From: Chloroflexota bacterium
GTDB taxonomy: Bacteria; Chloroflexota; Chloroflexia; Chloroflexales; Herpetosiphonaceae
Length of the DNA stretch: 64,000 bases
Assembly (NCBI GenBank): GCA_020161265.1
Contig: JAIUOC010000009.1
Coordinates: 186,001 to 250,000 of the forward strand
Reading direction: 5' to 3'
Made by a program: the position numbers and the translations under genes. Positions 25,785 to 35,390 of the stretch are shown piece by piece; positions within the stretch are counted from its first letter, which is position 1; every line of letters begins with the position of its first letter. The notes under the pieces were generated by a model. The model worked only from the letters and a program-made list of their open reading frames with translations. It was not told the DNA's origin and did no database searches.

Positions 25785-27215
25785 TTAAGCGTTAGCTGTA
25801 GCGAACAATTGGCTGATCGCTTGAGCGGTTGCTTGGCCTTGACGGACACAATCTGGGATGCCAACCCCACGAAAGCCGCTGCCACACAACAACAAACCTT
25901 CTGGACACAAGGCCTCAAGCTGATCCATACGCTGGAAGTGACCAACATCATATTGAGGATTGGCCTCGTTCCAACGGGCAACCCCGCTCCAAACTGGCTC
26001 GGCGGTCAGGCCAAAAATCGATTTAAGCTGATCACGCACCAATTGAGTTAATGCCTGATCATCCAAGCGCAGCACTTCGGGATGCTTCGAACCGCCTACA
26101 AAGGCCCGCAACAACATATAATCGGCGGGAGCACGCCCAGCAAATTTGCGTGAGTTGATCGTTACAGCATTAATCAGGCGATATTCGCTGCGCGGAATCA
26201 CTAAGCCATAACTATCAAAGGCCATGGTGGTTTCGCTGCGCCGAAATGCCAACGAAACTGTGCCAGTGCTAACATAGCGAATCGCCTTCAAACGCTCGGC
26301 CAAGGCTTCAGCCCAAGGTGCGACCAACTCGGCAGCCACAAAACTAGGAACTGCCAACACCACTGCATCAGCGTCAATCTTCGTGCCATCATCGAGGGTT
26401 AGTTGATAGGCTGAGGCATTGGTTGGGTCGTAGCGCAGCGCTTTTACCCCGCAATTTGTCCGAATTTCAACGTTGAGCTGCTCGACAAGTGTGGTGATTA
26501 ATTGCTCGATCCCGCCGCGCAAGCTGATAAATGGGCTAAGTTGCTGGCCTTTAGGCTTGCCTGCCTTAAGTTTGGCCGCCAGAATTCCACGAATCACGCT
26601 GCCATGGGTGCGTTCAGCCTCGATAAAGCGCGGAAAGGTCGCTTCGAGGCTTTGGCGATCCGATTCGGCATTGTGAATGCCTGCCATCAACGGCTCGGCC
26701 AATTTATCTAGCGCTTCGGCCCCAAATCGGCGGCGCACAAAATCGGCCAGCGATTCGTCAGTGTTACTTTTTCGCGCAGGCAAGACCAAATCGAGCAACA
26801 TACGCAATTTGCCTGGCAGCGAAAGAATCGGCGTGCGCAGCAATGGCCAAAGCTCGGTTGGTACCACCAAATTAATGCCATCGGGCAAGGGTTCGGGCTT
26901 GCCACGATGCAACACAAACACTTTATGACGAGCTGGCTCAGTTGAGATTAACTGATCTTCCAAGCCCAACTCACGCGCCAATTGCAAGCCCCAAGGCTTT
27001 TGGCTGATAAAGGCATCGGGGCCAGCTTCGACCAGCAATTCGCCAGCGCCATCGGGCAAGGCAACATGGCTGGTGCGCAATTTGCCACCCAACCGTTGAT
27101 CACGCTCAAAAAGCTGAATATTCGTGAGACCTTGTTGTTGTAAATACCATGCTGTACTAAGGCCAGCGATACCACCGCCAATAATGGCAATGCGTGGCTG
27201 ATCAGCAACATCCAT
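25785..27215 (-). CDS. hemY: Protoporphyrinogen oxidase (HemY type)
   Basis: A 476-residue FAD-dependent oxidase that converts protoporphyrinogen IX (or coproporphyrinogen III in the transitional pathway) to the porphyrin. The FAD-binding fold is at the N-terminus (IAIIGGGIAGLSTAWYL), followed by VEAGPDAFISQKPWGLQLA and GGIEQLITTL, and closed by LLLCGSGFRGVGIPDC. Sequence alone does not decide between proto- and coproporphyrinogen. The start at 27215 has GAGG 6 bp upstream; longer frames to 27275 lack a site. No other haem genes are near. It could be the last gene of the minus-strand kinase operon but is 87 bp from it. Confidence 0.9.
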   Translation of the reverse strand: MDVADQPRIAIIGGGIAGLSTAWYLQQQGLTNIQLFERDQRLGGKLRTSHVALPDGAGELLVEAGPDAFISQKPWGLQLARELGLEDQLISTEPARHKVFVLHRGKPEPLPDGINLVVPTELWPLLRTPILSLPGKLRMLLDLVLPARKSNTDESLADFVRRRFGAEALDKLAEPLMAGIHNAESDRQSLEATFPRFIEAERTHGSVIRGILAAKLKAGKPKGQQLSPFISLRGGIEQLITTLVEQLNVEIRTNCGVKALRYDPTNASAYQLTLDDGTKIDADAVVLAVPSFVAAELVAPWAEALAERLKAIRYVSTGTVSLAFRRSETTMAFDSYGLVIPRSEYRLINAVTINSRKFAGRAPADYMLLRAFVGGSKHPEVLRLDDQALTQLVRDQLKSIFGLTAEPVWSGVARWNEANPQYDVGHFQRMDQLEALCPEGLLLCGSGFRGVGIPDCVRQGQATAQAISQLFATANA

Positions 27216-27302
27216 TGCAAACCTCATCGTAGTGAAAACTAGGCTTAGTTTGCCGGGGTTGGCGAATTCTGTCAATCGGTTATTGAATGGATCTGGTGGA
27301 GA

Positions 27303-29804
27303 TTAGGCAACGTTAAGCGGTAAGCTTCTTCGCCCGCGCAAGCCACTGAGCAGAATAGCTAGCCCGCCCGCCAGCAACCAAAGCATTTGGCCGCCCGACA
27401 TCGGCGGTAACCCTGAACTTTGGCCAATTACTGGCAGGGTTGGTTCGAGCGTCGCTTTTGGCTCAGCTGTTGGTTGATCGGTTGGCATAGCGGTTGGCGC
27501 AACAGTGGCGGTTGGTTCAGCGGTAGCCGTAGCCGTTGCCGTGGCAGTCGAGGTAGCCGTGGCAGTTGCAGCAATCGCTGGTTGATTTAGTGCGGTATTG
27601 ACCACAGTAAAACTACTATCAACACTGACGGTATTGGCGTTGCTGGCACTAAATTGGGTGCGGAATGAACATGAGCCAGCAGCATTGCCCGTCACAATGA
27701 CTGATAACGAGCGATTTACGCCGCCATTCAAATCGCTTGAATCGCTTGAGCCAGGCTGAGCGCTAATACAAGCCCCACCACTGAAACTGAAATTCAAACC
27801 AGTTGCTCGCGAGCCGCTAGCATTATTGCCAAACACAACCGTCACATTTTCTTGCGCCCCAGCCGCCAACGTCATCGAGCCTGCTGGATTAACCACACCA
27901 TTGATGATGTGGAATACAAACAGATCTGGCGTTGGTGTTGGCGTACTAGTTGGTGTTGGCGTTTCGCTTGGTGTTGGCGTTTCACTTGGCGTTGGTGTTT
28001 CGCTTGGTGTTGGCGTTTCACTTGGCGTTGCTGTATCAACGGGCGTATTCGTCGCTGTTGGCGTATTGGTTGGCGTTGGTGTGTTGGTCAACGTAGGCGT
28101 GTTGCTTGGCGTTGGCGTGTGAGTAATTGTTGGTGTATTGGTTGGCGTGCGCGTATTGGTCACCGTTGGCGTGTTGCTCGGCGTTGGCGTGTTGGTTGGC
28201 GTATTGCTTGGTGTTGGCGTGTTGGTGACCGTTGGCGTATTGCTTGGCGTTGGCGTATAGGTCAAGGTTGGAATCGTCGTTGGCGTATGGGTATTGGTCG
28301 CCGTTGGCGTGTTGCTTGGCGTTGGCGTGTTCGAAGGAGTCGCGGTATTGGTTGGCGTTGGTGTGCGGGTTGGCGTGTTGGTTGGTGTACGGGTTGGCGT
28401 ATTGGTTGGTTGTGGAGTTACCGTAGCACAACCATCACACACAATCGTCCAATTCAAGGTTGCTTGAACTGGCGTTTGACCAATTGCCGTCAATATTGCG
28501 GTAATCGAACAATTGCCAACATTATTGGCTGAAATGGTGGGCGAAAGCGTAAAGCCTTGATGCGCCCCAAGCGTAATCGGTACGCCACTGCTACTGATAC
28601 TCGAGCTAATACAGGTTCCAGTTACGCTAATATTAACTTGTGCGCCCGATGCAGGAGCATCGCCAGCATTGCCAAACACCACGAATACCTGTTTAGTATC
28701 GTTATTTTCCATCGATGGATTAACTGGATTGACAATCGCATCGACGCGCCAAGCAATATACAGCTCTGGCGCTGGCGTGGCAGTTGGCGTAGCCGTATCG
28801 GTTGGCGTTGGTGTGTTCGATGGTGTAGCCGTGTTGCTCGGTGTCACTGTATCGGTGGGCGTGTTGCTCGGCGTATTGGTCGGTGTCACCGTATTGGTTG
28901 GCGTATTGCTAGGCGTATTGGTCGCCGTATTGGTTGGCGTGTTGCTCGGCGTAGTAAAAATTGGAATTGGCGTATTGGTCGCCGTAACGATCACCGGCGT
29001 ATTGGTTGGCACGTCAGTTGGCGTGTTGCTCGGCGTTGCTGGCACTGGCGTGATCGTTGCTACGTCGGTTGGCGTGTTGGTCAGCGTCGCTGGCACTGGC
29101 GTGATCGTTGGCACGCGCGTGTTGGTTGGCGTTGACGTTGGAATTGCAGTATTGGTTGAGGTTGCACTCGCTGGCACAACCGTAGTAGCCACCACAACAC
29201 TGGTTCGGGTTGGCGTGCTCGTAAAGGTTGGTTCGAAGGTTGGCCGAGTTGGATTAATCGTTGGATTCAGGGTTGGCGTGCGCGTACCAGCCGTCGAGCT
29301 TGGATTAACCCGTGGCGTTGAGCTTGGTTCGGCAGTTAATTCGATAGTTGGCTCAGTTGTTGCCGCCGTTGCGCTGCCGATTGGAATACCTTCATCCTTG
29401 GTTGGCGTAGGTGTATTGGTTGTGGTTGAAGTTGCAATGGCCTGGTTGGCTGGCGTAGGTCGGCCAGTGGGCGTGGCGGTTGGCAACAAATCAACAATCC
29501 CAATTGGAATTGGCGTTTCAGCTGCAACTAAATTTGGGTTAGCAGGCTGATCGCTAATTTTGCTGCGAATCGCTTCTTGGCCAATCGGAAATGGTGCTGT
29601 GCCATTCCAAGCCTCATAATTGGCAAATGGTGGCAGCAAAACCTCAGGCCCAGAAGCATTAACCGGAGTTGTCCAGCGCACAACCATTAATGATGAGCAG
29701 CCCATCACCAACAACACCGCTAAAATCACAATCGAACCGATAGTTAACAACAATCGGTCGCGTGGCTCTTGGGTATTTGGTTGTGGTAATGCGCTATTGC
29801 TCAT
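27303..29804 (-). CDS. Thr/Pro-repeat surface protein with membrane anchors
   Basis: An 833-residue exported protein. A membrane segment at about 20-42 anchors the N-terminus or serves as a signal. Most of the rest is low-complexity SNTPTPTNTPTPS-type repeat (about 90-345 and 460-615). Two beta-rich modules interrupt it (about 350-455 and 625-730) with similar beginnings (IVNPVNPSMEN and VVNPAGSMTLA) and AxGxxxVTVVFGN-like strands. A C-terminal hydrophobic segment followed by RGRRS (about 798-825) resembles a wall-sorting or tail-anchor signal, but the motif before it is GLPPMSGG rather than LPxTG. The protein is probably a rod-like, possibly glycosylated, surface stalk. It overlaps the preceding kinase by 4 bp. 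Confidence 0.8.
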   Translation of the reverse strand: MSNSALPQPNTQEPRDRLLLTIGSIVILAVLLVMGCSSLMVVRWTTPVNASGPEVLLPPFANYEAWNGTAPFPIGQEAIRSKISDQPANPNLVAAETPIPIGIVDLLPTATPTGRPTPANQAIATSTTTNTPTPTKDEGIPIGSATAATTEPTIELTAEPSSTPRVNPSSTAGTRTPTLNPTINPTRPTFEPTFTSTPTRTSVVVATTVVPASATSTNTAIPTSTPTNTRVPTITPVPATLTNTPTDVATITPVPATPSNTPTDVPTNTPVIVTATNTPIPIFTTPSNTPTNTATNTPSNTPTNTVTPTNTPSNTPTDTVTPSNTATPSNTPTPTDTATPTATPAPELYIAWRVDAIVNPVNPSMENNDTKQVFVVFGNAGDAPASGAQVNISVTGTCISSSISSSGVPITLGAHQGFTLSPTISANNVGNCSITAILTAIGQTPVQATLNWTIVCDGCATVTPQPTNTPTRTPTNTPTRTPTPTNTATPSNTPTPSNTPTATNTHTPTTIPTLTYTPTPSNTPTVTNTPTPSNTPTNTPTPSNTPTVTNTRTPTNTPTITHTPTPSNTPTLTNTPTPTNTPTATNTPVDTATPSETPTPSETPTPSETPTPSETPTPTSTPTPTPDLFVFHIINGVVNPAGSMTLAAGAQENVTVVFGNNASGSRATGLNFSFSGGACISAQPGSSDSSDLNGGVNRSLSVIVTGNAAGSCSFRTQFSASNANTVSVDSSFTVVNTALNQPAIAATATATSTATATATATAEPTATVAPTAMPTDQPTAEPKATLEPTLPVIGQSSGLPPMSGGQMLWLLAGGLAILLSGLRGRRSLPLNVA
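27930..28425. repeat. Repeat tract encoding Thr/Pro repeats (first block on the chromosome)
   Basis: Imperfect tandem 12-bp and 18-bp units such as GTTGGCGTGTTGGT encode NTPTPS-type repeats on the minus strand. Different frames of the repeat give long spurious open frames on the plus strand. A second block lies at about 28770-29520. Confidence 0.8.
28770..29520. repeat. Repeat tract encoding Thr/Pro repeats (second block)
   Basis: Related but less regular GTTGGCGTATTGGT-type units continue the Thr/Pro linker of the surface protein gene, nearer its 5' end. The separation from the block at 27930-28425 corresponds to one beta-rich module. Confidence 0.75.
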
Positions 29805-32482
29805 GCGTTGGTTGCCGTTGCATTCACTAAGTTATATTCGCTTGGCTCAAGCTGCATCAGCGGAAATTGCATAATAAAGCTTGAACCAACTCCTTGCTCG
29901 CTCTCAACCCAAATTTTACCATTATTCTGCTCGACCAATTGCTTGGTAATTGCCAAGCCAAGGCCAATCCCGCGCTCTTTGGAAGTCAGGCCGCTTTGCT
30001 CACCGCCACGTTGGAAGCGCTCAAACAAACGCTCAAAATCTTGGCTAGCAATCCCAGGCCCAGTATCGATCACGGCAATTTGAATTCGCTGCTCAACCGC
30101 TTTGGCCTGCACCGTCACCGTGCCAGTTTGGGTATAGCGACGGGCATTTTCCAGCAGTTGGGTCAACATAATTTTGAAGTGGTCGCGATCTACTACAATG
30201 TACGGCATGTTCTCAGGCAGGTCAATGATCAATTTGAGTTGCTTTTGATCAAAGCCTTTTTGCAAAGCTTGGGCAATTGGCGGCAACAACTCGTCCAACG
30301 AATGCTGCTCAATTTGTGGTTCCATATTTCCAGCTTCGATACTGGCAATCACAATCACATTTTGCAGCACTTCGACCATGCTCTGGCCTTGCTGGCGAAT
30401 CGTGTTCATAAATTGGGTTTGTTCGTCGGTCAATGGCCCAACAAAACCGCGCAACAGCAAATCGGCATAACCACAAATTGAGGTCAATGGCGTGCGCAGT
30501 TCGTGCGAAATTGTGGCGATAAAATCAGTTTTGGCGCGATCCATCGCCCGTTCTTCGGTCACATCGTGCAGCACCAACACTTCGCCCGATTGCAAGCCTT
30601 CGCGCTCAACTGGCGCTGCATTCACGGTCAAAATGCGCTGCGAAGTTGTTTCATAGAAGGTTGTGGCCGTGGGCGTGGCAAATAATTCAGCGCCGCCCGA
30701 CAATGGCGTAAGCTGGAATTCAGCAAAACTTTTGCCTAGCAAATCAGCTTCGCTGGCTCCAAGCATAGCCGTGGCCGTGTGGTTGACCAAAATTACTTTG
30801 CCATCAGGGTCAAGCACAATCACACCATCGGCGATACTTTGCAGAATTGCCTGTTTACGGCTAGCTTCATCTTGGACGGTGGTGTAGAGCACTGCATTTT
30901 GCATGGCCGTGGCGGTCATGCTAGAAATCGCGCTGAGTGGTTCGCGAATGCTACTTGCTGGCGGCAGCGCCCGATCATTCTTAACCAACAAGCTGCCAAT
31001 CACTTGTTGTTGGGTGCGTAATGGCAACACCAACTGCAGATTTGGTGCAAGTGGCCGCAAGGCGCTATCCAAGGCTGGATTTTCGGTAATCGTCACCATT
31101 GGCGCAAGCGTTTCAAGGCTGGTTGCGGGGAAGGGCCGCTCGATTTCGCGCACGCTGTCAGTCGTGACATAATGCCAAATGCCTTGCTCAACCACCAAGG
31201 CATCAACTTGCGAATCGGGAATCAAGCGTTGAACCGCAGCGGTGGTTTGGGTCAAAACGCCATCAAGGGTGAGTTCTGTGCCCAGCTGGCGGCTGGTGCG
31301 ATACAAATCGAGCAAGCGATCAGTCATATCATTTAAGACTGTCGCCAATGTACCAAGCTCGTTTTCCTCGGAAACAAAACTACGACCTTCTAAATCGCCA
31401 CTTTTAATCCGCAAAGCAGTATTGACCAACTCGCCCAGCGGAACCGTAATCCCACGGGTTACCCGCACGCTAATCCAAATAATTGAAATTAACGAAAGCA
31501 CGCCGAACAGGAAAATCAGCACTCGCGCTTGTTGCCAAGCCCGATCAATATTGCTACGGGGCAAACCAACCGCAAAATAGCCATTCAGCGCCCGCCGAAT
31601 CCGCATTGGGCTATACATCACTTGATAGCTGGTGTCGCCGCGTTGAATCGTGGTAAACAAAGTTCCACGAGTTTCGGGATCGGGGTTAGTTTGGCTGGCC
31701 TTGATTTGCTCGATTTGGTTGGCATCAATCAGCAATTCATCAGCTTCTTGCGGTGGGTTGCTGGTGAGCACACTGCCATCGCTATTGAGGATGGCGGTGA
31801 TGGTTGCGCCGTTACGTGGCGGTAATTCTTCGTTGACAATCCGCTCAAGTGGCTCGGCATAAATAATTGCCCCAACCACTTTTTCACTGCTGCCGACCGT
31901 TAATTTAACTGGAGCAACCACAAAAAACATCGTATAAGGCGGATTCGCGCCGATGCGCAAGAGACTAGCATATTTATCGCCATAATCATCAACTTGGCCG
32001 CGCAGCACCGCCTGAATCAAGGAATCTTTGGCGAGCTCGGTGCTACCAACCAAGGAAGGGCTACGGCTCAGCACGGTTGAACTAGCAGCATCGACCAGCA
32101 CTTGACCATCAGCATTCAGCGCAATCAAGCGTGAGGGCTTGAAATAGTTAAAAGCATTGTTAACGATCTTCTCGACCTGATCAACATCGTTTTTGCTAAA
32201 TGCCTCGGCGGTGCTTAGTAAGGCTTCTTTTTCGTTGGCAGGCGAAGTGACGATCAACCGCAAATTATCGAGAATTTGGGCTTCGATGGTTTCCAAGCCC
32301 ACGCCAGTATTGGTGGCGCTGGTGCGCAGCGATTGATTAAGTTGGTTCTGCAAGCTCTGAGCATACAGCCAAAAAATAATCACAATCAATAAGCCCGACA
32401 AAAATGCTAGCAAGAGCAAATATGGCAGGGTGATTTTATACCGAATGCGACTTTTTAGCCGTCGCCGCAGGTTGACAAACAT
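29801..32482 (-). CDS. Membrane sensor histidine kinase (Cache-HAMP-GAF-PAS-HisKA-HATPase)
   Basis: An 893-residue sensor. A membrane segment at about 20-42 and a second at about 316-338 flank a ~270-residue extracellular domain of dCache form. Then come HAMP (about 340-392), a divergent GAF-like domain (about 395-545), PAS (about 555-665, including ADGVIVLDPDGKVILVN), HisKA with ATISHELRTPLTSICGYADL, and the ATPase domain with QLLENARRYTQTG, DTGPGIASQDFERLFER and GIGLGLAITK. No receiver domain. It begins 6 bp after the other kinase gene and overlaps the surface-protein gene by 4 bp, so the three form an operon. Confidence 0.9.
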   Translation of the reverse strand: MFVNLRRRLKSRIRYKITLPYLLLLAFLSGLLIVIIFWLYAQSLQNQLNQSLRTSATNTGVGLETIEAQILDNLRLIVTSPANEKEALLSTAEAFSKNDVDQVEKIVNNAFNYFKPSRLIALNADGQVLVDAASSTVLSRSPSLVGSTELAKDSLIQAVLRGQVDDYGDKYASLLRIGANPPYTMFFVVAPVKLTVGSSEKVVGAIIYAEPLERIVNEELPPRNGATITAILNSDGSVLTSNPPQEADELLIDANQIEQIKASQTNPDPETRGTLFTTIQRGDTSYQVMYSPMRIRRALNGYFAVGLPRSNIDRAWQQARVLIFLFGVLSLISIIWISVRVTRGITVPLGELVNTALRIKSGDLEGRSFVSEENELGTLATVLNDMTDRLLDLYRTSRQLGTELTLDGVLTQTTAAVQRLIPDSQVDALVVEQGIWHYVTTDSVREIERPFPATSLETLAPMVTITENPALDSALRPLAPNLQLVLPLRTQQQVIGSLLVKNDRALPPASSIREPLSAISSMTATAMQNAVLYTTVQDEASRKQAILQSIADGVIVLDPDGKVILVNHTATAMLGASEADLLGKSFAEFQLTPLSGGAELFATPTATTFYETTSQRILTVNAAPVEREGLQSGEVLVLHDVTEERAMDRAKTDFIATISHELRTPLTSICGYADLLLRGFVGPLTDEQTQFMNTIRQQGQSMVEVLQNVIVIASIEAGNMEPQIEQHSLDELLPPIAQALQKGFDQKQLKLIIDLPENMPYIVVDRDHFKIMLTQLLENARRYTQTGTVTVQAKAVEQRIQIAVIDTGPGIASQDFERLFERFQRGGEQSGLTSKERGIGLGLAITKQLVEQNNGKIWVESEQGVGSSFIMQFPLMQLEPSEYNLVNATATNA

Positions 32483-32488
32483 AGAAGG

Positions 32489-34522
32489 CTATTTCACTGC
32501 TGGCTCATACGGAATTGTAAACGAGAATGTACTACCTTCGCCCTCAACGCTTTCAACCCAAATCCGCCCGCCGTGGGCTTCTGATGCAAGCTTGGCAAAG
32601 GCCAGGCCCAAGCCTGTACCCTTTTTCTGGCCAGCAACCTGCACAAATTTATCGAAAATCTTAGCACGATAGCTTTCGGGAATGCCCGGTCCGGCATCAA
32701 TCACACTCCAGCAGATCGTCTGCTTTTCATTATCAGTTAATTGGCGCACGCGGATTGTAACACTTCCGCCAACTGGCGTAAATTTAATCGCGTTATCCAG
32801 CAGGTTTTGCAAGATCCGCACAATTTTATCTTGATCAGCATCGATAATTGGCAAATTCAGGGCCATATCAAGATTGATGCTGATATCAACGCTGCGAGCC
32901 GAGTTAATCAAACGTTCCGAAGCACGATCAACAATTTCGTAGGCTGAGCATGGCGCACGATTCAGCACCAATTCGCCAGCTTCCATCTTGCTAATATCCA
33001 GCAAGGTATTGATCATACCAACCATTTCTTGGCTGCTATTGTTGGCGATATCCAGCAATTCGCGTTGTTGCTCGTTGATCGGACCAGCAAAACCGCGCCG
33101 CACCATGGTCATACCATTAATGATCGCCGTTAGTGGAGCACGCAAATCGTGCACCAACATGCCCATATAATCTTCGCGAATTTGGGCTAGCTGATATTCC
33201 TCGGTAATATCGTGGAACACAATCAGCGTGCCAATCACATTGCCAAAATTATTGCGCACTGGCAATGGCTCTTGGCGCACATAGCGAGTACGAGGCCGTA
33301 GCACTTCAATTTCGCAAGTTTCGCTATTGGGCAACTCGTTGACCACCCGCGATTGCTCTTTGATGCGAGCCAGAATATCGCTGCCAGCCTCGCCGATGAT
33401 ATTGCGCCATTCCCAGCCAAACAACTCACCGAGCATTGGATTCGCAGTCAACACCACATCATCAGGGTCGATCATCAAAATACCGTCGGTGGTGGAGTTG
33501 AGCAAGGCTTGGAGGCGATTGCGGTTTTGCGAAACTTCGTGAAACAGATTAGCGTTATCGATCGCCACGCCCACCGTGTTAGCCATGGCTTGTAGGCGTT
33601 GGGTATCCTCAGTGTTAAATACGCCTTCGAGCTTATTCAACAACTGAATCACGCCAATTTCACGATTTTTCACCAACATGGGCACGCACAAGACTGAACG
33701 TGTCACAAACCCAACATCCTCGCTAACCCGCCGATAAAAGCGTGGGTCGTTTTGGGCATCGAGCACAACAACTGGCTGGCGGGTAGTAATTGCCGCCCCA
33801 ACCAAACCTTGGCCAGGGGGAACCCGCACGCCCGCCAATTTTTCTTCGCCCGCCTCAAGCGTCATCACAAAGACCAATTCGTTGGTTACGGGATCGAGCA
33901 GTAGCAACGAACCAGCCTCAACCTGAAAATATTCATTGATCTTTTTGACCACCAAGCGATAGACTTGGCGTGGATCAAGCGATGAAGTGATTGTAGCGGC
34001 GATATCGTTGAGCGTATTAATTTCTTGATTACGTTTGGCAGTGTATTCTTTAAGCTGAACCGCTGAAATCGCTAGAGCCAAATTATGCGCCAACAACTGA
34101 GCAGCCTCGATCGCTTCAGCCGACCAACGGCCTTTTTTGGGCAAGAGCAAGGCCAAAAAGCCAACTAATTGTTGGCTAGCCAATAACGGCAGCACCAACA
34201 ATTGGGCTTGGCCACTCTCGTCATTGCTTGGCAACAGGGCAGTTTTTTGTTCGATGGTTTGGGCAATCGCTTGATCGAGCAATTTTTGGGTGGCTTTGCT
34301 GGGATTGCCATAAAGATAGGGCGTGGACGAACCGCTGTGATGTTCGTTAGCGAGCAGCCCCAACTTAACGACTTCAACCCCAAAACCAGTAGCACATAAC
34401 TCGGCCACTGTAGCTAACAAAGAACCAAGATTTGCTGCGTTGTTGATTGCCTCGGCAATTGCCAACAACTGAAAACCGCTGATTGGACGTGCGTGATTTT
34501 GGGTAGTTGCAACGTCAGCCAT
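32489..34522 (-). CDS. Soluble sensor histidine kinase (GAF-GAF-PAS-HisKA-HATPase)
   Basis: A 677-residue kinase without membrane segments. A first GAF-like domain spans about 20-165, a second, better conserved GAF about 190-330 (GSLLLLDPVTNELVFVMTLE), and PAS about 340-450 (TTDGILMIDPDDVVLTANPM). HisKA has MLVHDLRAPLTAIINGMTM and the ATPase domain has NLLDNAIKFTPVGG and KGTGLGLAFAKLASEAHGG. The ATG at 34522 is chosen; a TTG at 34537 is an alternative. It is the first gene of the operon kinase-kinase-surface protein; no response regulator is encoded alongside. Confidence 0.9.
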   Translation of the reverse strand: MADVATTQNHARPISGFQLLAIAEAINNAANLGSLLATVAELCATGFGVEVVKLGLLANEHHSGSSTPYLYGNPSKATQKLLDQAIAQTIEQKTALLPSNDESGQAQLLVLPLLASQQLVGFLALLLPKKGRWSAEAIEAAQLLAHNLALAISAVQLKEYTAKRNQEINTLNDIAATITSSLDPRQVYRLVVKKINEYFQVEAGSLLLLDPVTNELVFVMTLEAGEEKLAGVRVPPGQGLVGAAITTRQPVVVLDAQNDPRFYRRVSEDVGFVTRSVLCVPMLVKNREIGVIQLLNKLEGVFNTEDTQRLQAMANTVGVAIDNANLFHEVSQNRNRLQALLNSTTDGILMIDPDDVVLTANPMLGELFGWEWRNIIGEAGSDILARIKEQSRVVNELPNSETCEIEVLRPRTRYVRQEPLPVRNNFGNVIGTLIVFHDITEEYQLAQIREDYMGMLVHDLRAPLTAIINGMTMVRRGFAGPINEQQRELLDIANNSSQEMVGMINTLLDISKMEAGELVLNRAPCSAYEIVDRASERLINSARSVDISINLDMALNLPIIDADQDKIVRILQNLLDNAIKFTPVGGSVTIRVRQLTDNEKQTICWSVIDAGPGIPESYRAKIFDKFVQVAGQKKGTGLGLAFAKLASEAHGGRIWVESVEGEGSTFSFTIPYEPAVK

Positions 34523-34617
34523 ATGTATTGTGCTCAAATCGTAGATTTCAGGCTTCTCTGAGGAAAATTATACTGTAGAGCATGCCCCAAACGCAAGGAG
34601 TTTTACCAACAAACTTA

Positions 34618-34649
34618 GCTCCACGCCAGTACGTCAACCAGCGTGGAGC
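34618..34649 (-). terminator. Terminator hairpin after the acidic protein gene
   Basis: GCTCCACGC (34618-34626) and GCGTGGAGC (34641-34649) form a perfect 9-bp stem 20 bp after the minus-strand gene end. The T-run is weak. Confidence 0.6.
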
Positions 34650-34668
34650 CAAGCGATTTAGGCGCTAA

Positions 34669-35310
34669 TTACCACAAAATCAAGGGTAAATTGTTTTCAA
34701 TACTATGTTGGGCAGCAGCGCGCAATTCGTGCAACGCTTGGTGAGCAGCCTGGCCTTCGGCCCCACGCAAATCGCGTACATGGCCTTCGAGTTCAGTCAA
34801 TTCGCGGGCCAAAGCAACCGATGAGCCAAATGAGACTACATCTTCGCTGCCTTCTTCCCATTCTTCTTCGTCAGCTTCTTCGCCTTCGTAGCTCAGCCAA
34901 ATTGGCTCAGCGAAATCGACTGGCAAATAATAGCCACCTTCACCTTGATGGTTGATCAAGTGAGGATATTTGGTTTGGCTTTCGCCTTCCCAAATATTTG
35001 CCAACACTGGGTCAACTTCATCATCTTCGAGGTTCGCTGGCAAGTTATCCAAATCGCTGCCTTTTTCCGAGTGAGCAGCTAAGCGGCGCAAATTATAGAG
35101 ATCGGCAAATGTCGCAATGCCGCCGTTGTAAACTTCTGCTCCAGGCATTGAAAGCAGATCAACCTCAACGCCTTCTTCGCGCAGCAGGTCTTGAACATCT
35201 TCAACCCAAGCTTTTTCTTCTTCAAACATTGCTCGATCATCTTCTGGGCTGACGGTGATCATCGAGCCTACTACTAAATCTAGCTCATGAGTTGGCATGC
35301 CATCGGACAT
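34669..35310 (-). CDS. Unknown acidic cytoplasmic protein
   Basis: A 213-residue soluble protein with no family I recognise and no signal or membrane segment. It is strongly acidic, especially around EGEEADEEEWEEGSED (about 150-168). The N-terminal segment HELDLVVGSMITVSPEDD and EEEKAWVEDVQDLLREEGVEVDLLS look like a compact alpha/beta domain, and the last 45 residues are helical. The start at 35310 follows AAGGAG by 7 bp; the frame runs on to 35352 without a site. Single gene between hairpins. Confidence 0.7.
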   Translation of the reverse strand: MSDGMPTHELDLVVGSMITVSPEDDRAMFEEEKAWVEDVQDLLREEGVEVDLLSMPGAEVYNGGIATFADLYNLRRLAAHSEKGSDLDNLPANLEDDEVDPVLANIWEGESQTKYPHLINHQGEGGYYLPVDFAEPIWLSYEGEEADEEEWEEGSEDVVSFGSSVALARELTELEGHVRDLRGAEGQAAHQALHELRAAAQHSIENNLPLILW

Positions 35311-35334
35311 GAGAGAATCTCCTTGTATGTGCAA

Positions 35335-35365
35335 ACACGCCCCTAAGTGCAACTTAGGAGCGTGT
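35335..35365 (-). terminator. Hairpin after the RDD-family gene
   Basis: ACACGC-C-CCTAAG and CTTAGG-A-GCGTGT pair over 6 plus 6 bp with one mismatch and a 5-base loop. On the minus strand it follows the RDD gene and ends just before the ribosome-binding site of the acidic protein gene. Confidence 0.6.
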
Positions 35366-35390
35366 CCATTATACCATGCTCGTTGTCAGG

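Noticed and set aside
27852-28532. A long plus-strand open frame rich in Trp and Arg
   Set aside because: It is the antisense of the Thr/Pro repeat tract; the repeat keeps all frames open. No ribosome-binding site or domain.
28669-29550. A plus-strand Gly/Val-rich open frame
   Set aside because: Also antisense to the repetitive surface-protein gene, whose two membrane segments, operon overlap and beta modules support the minus strand.
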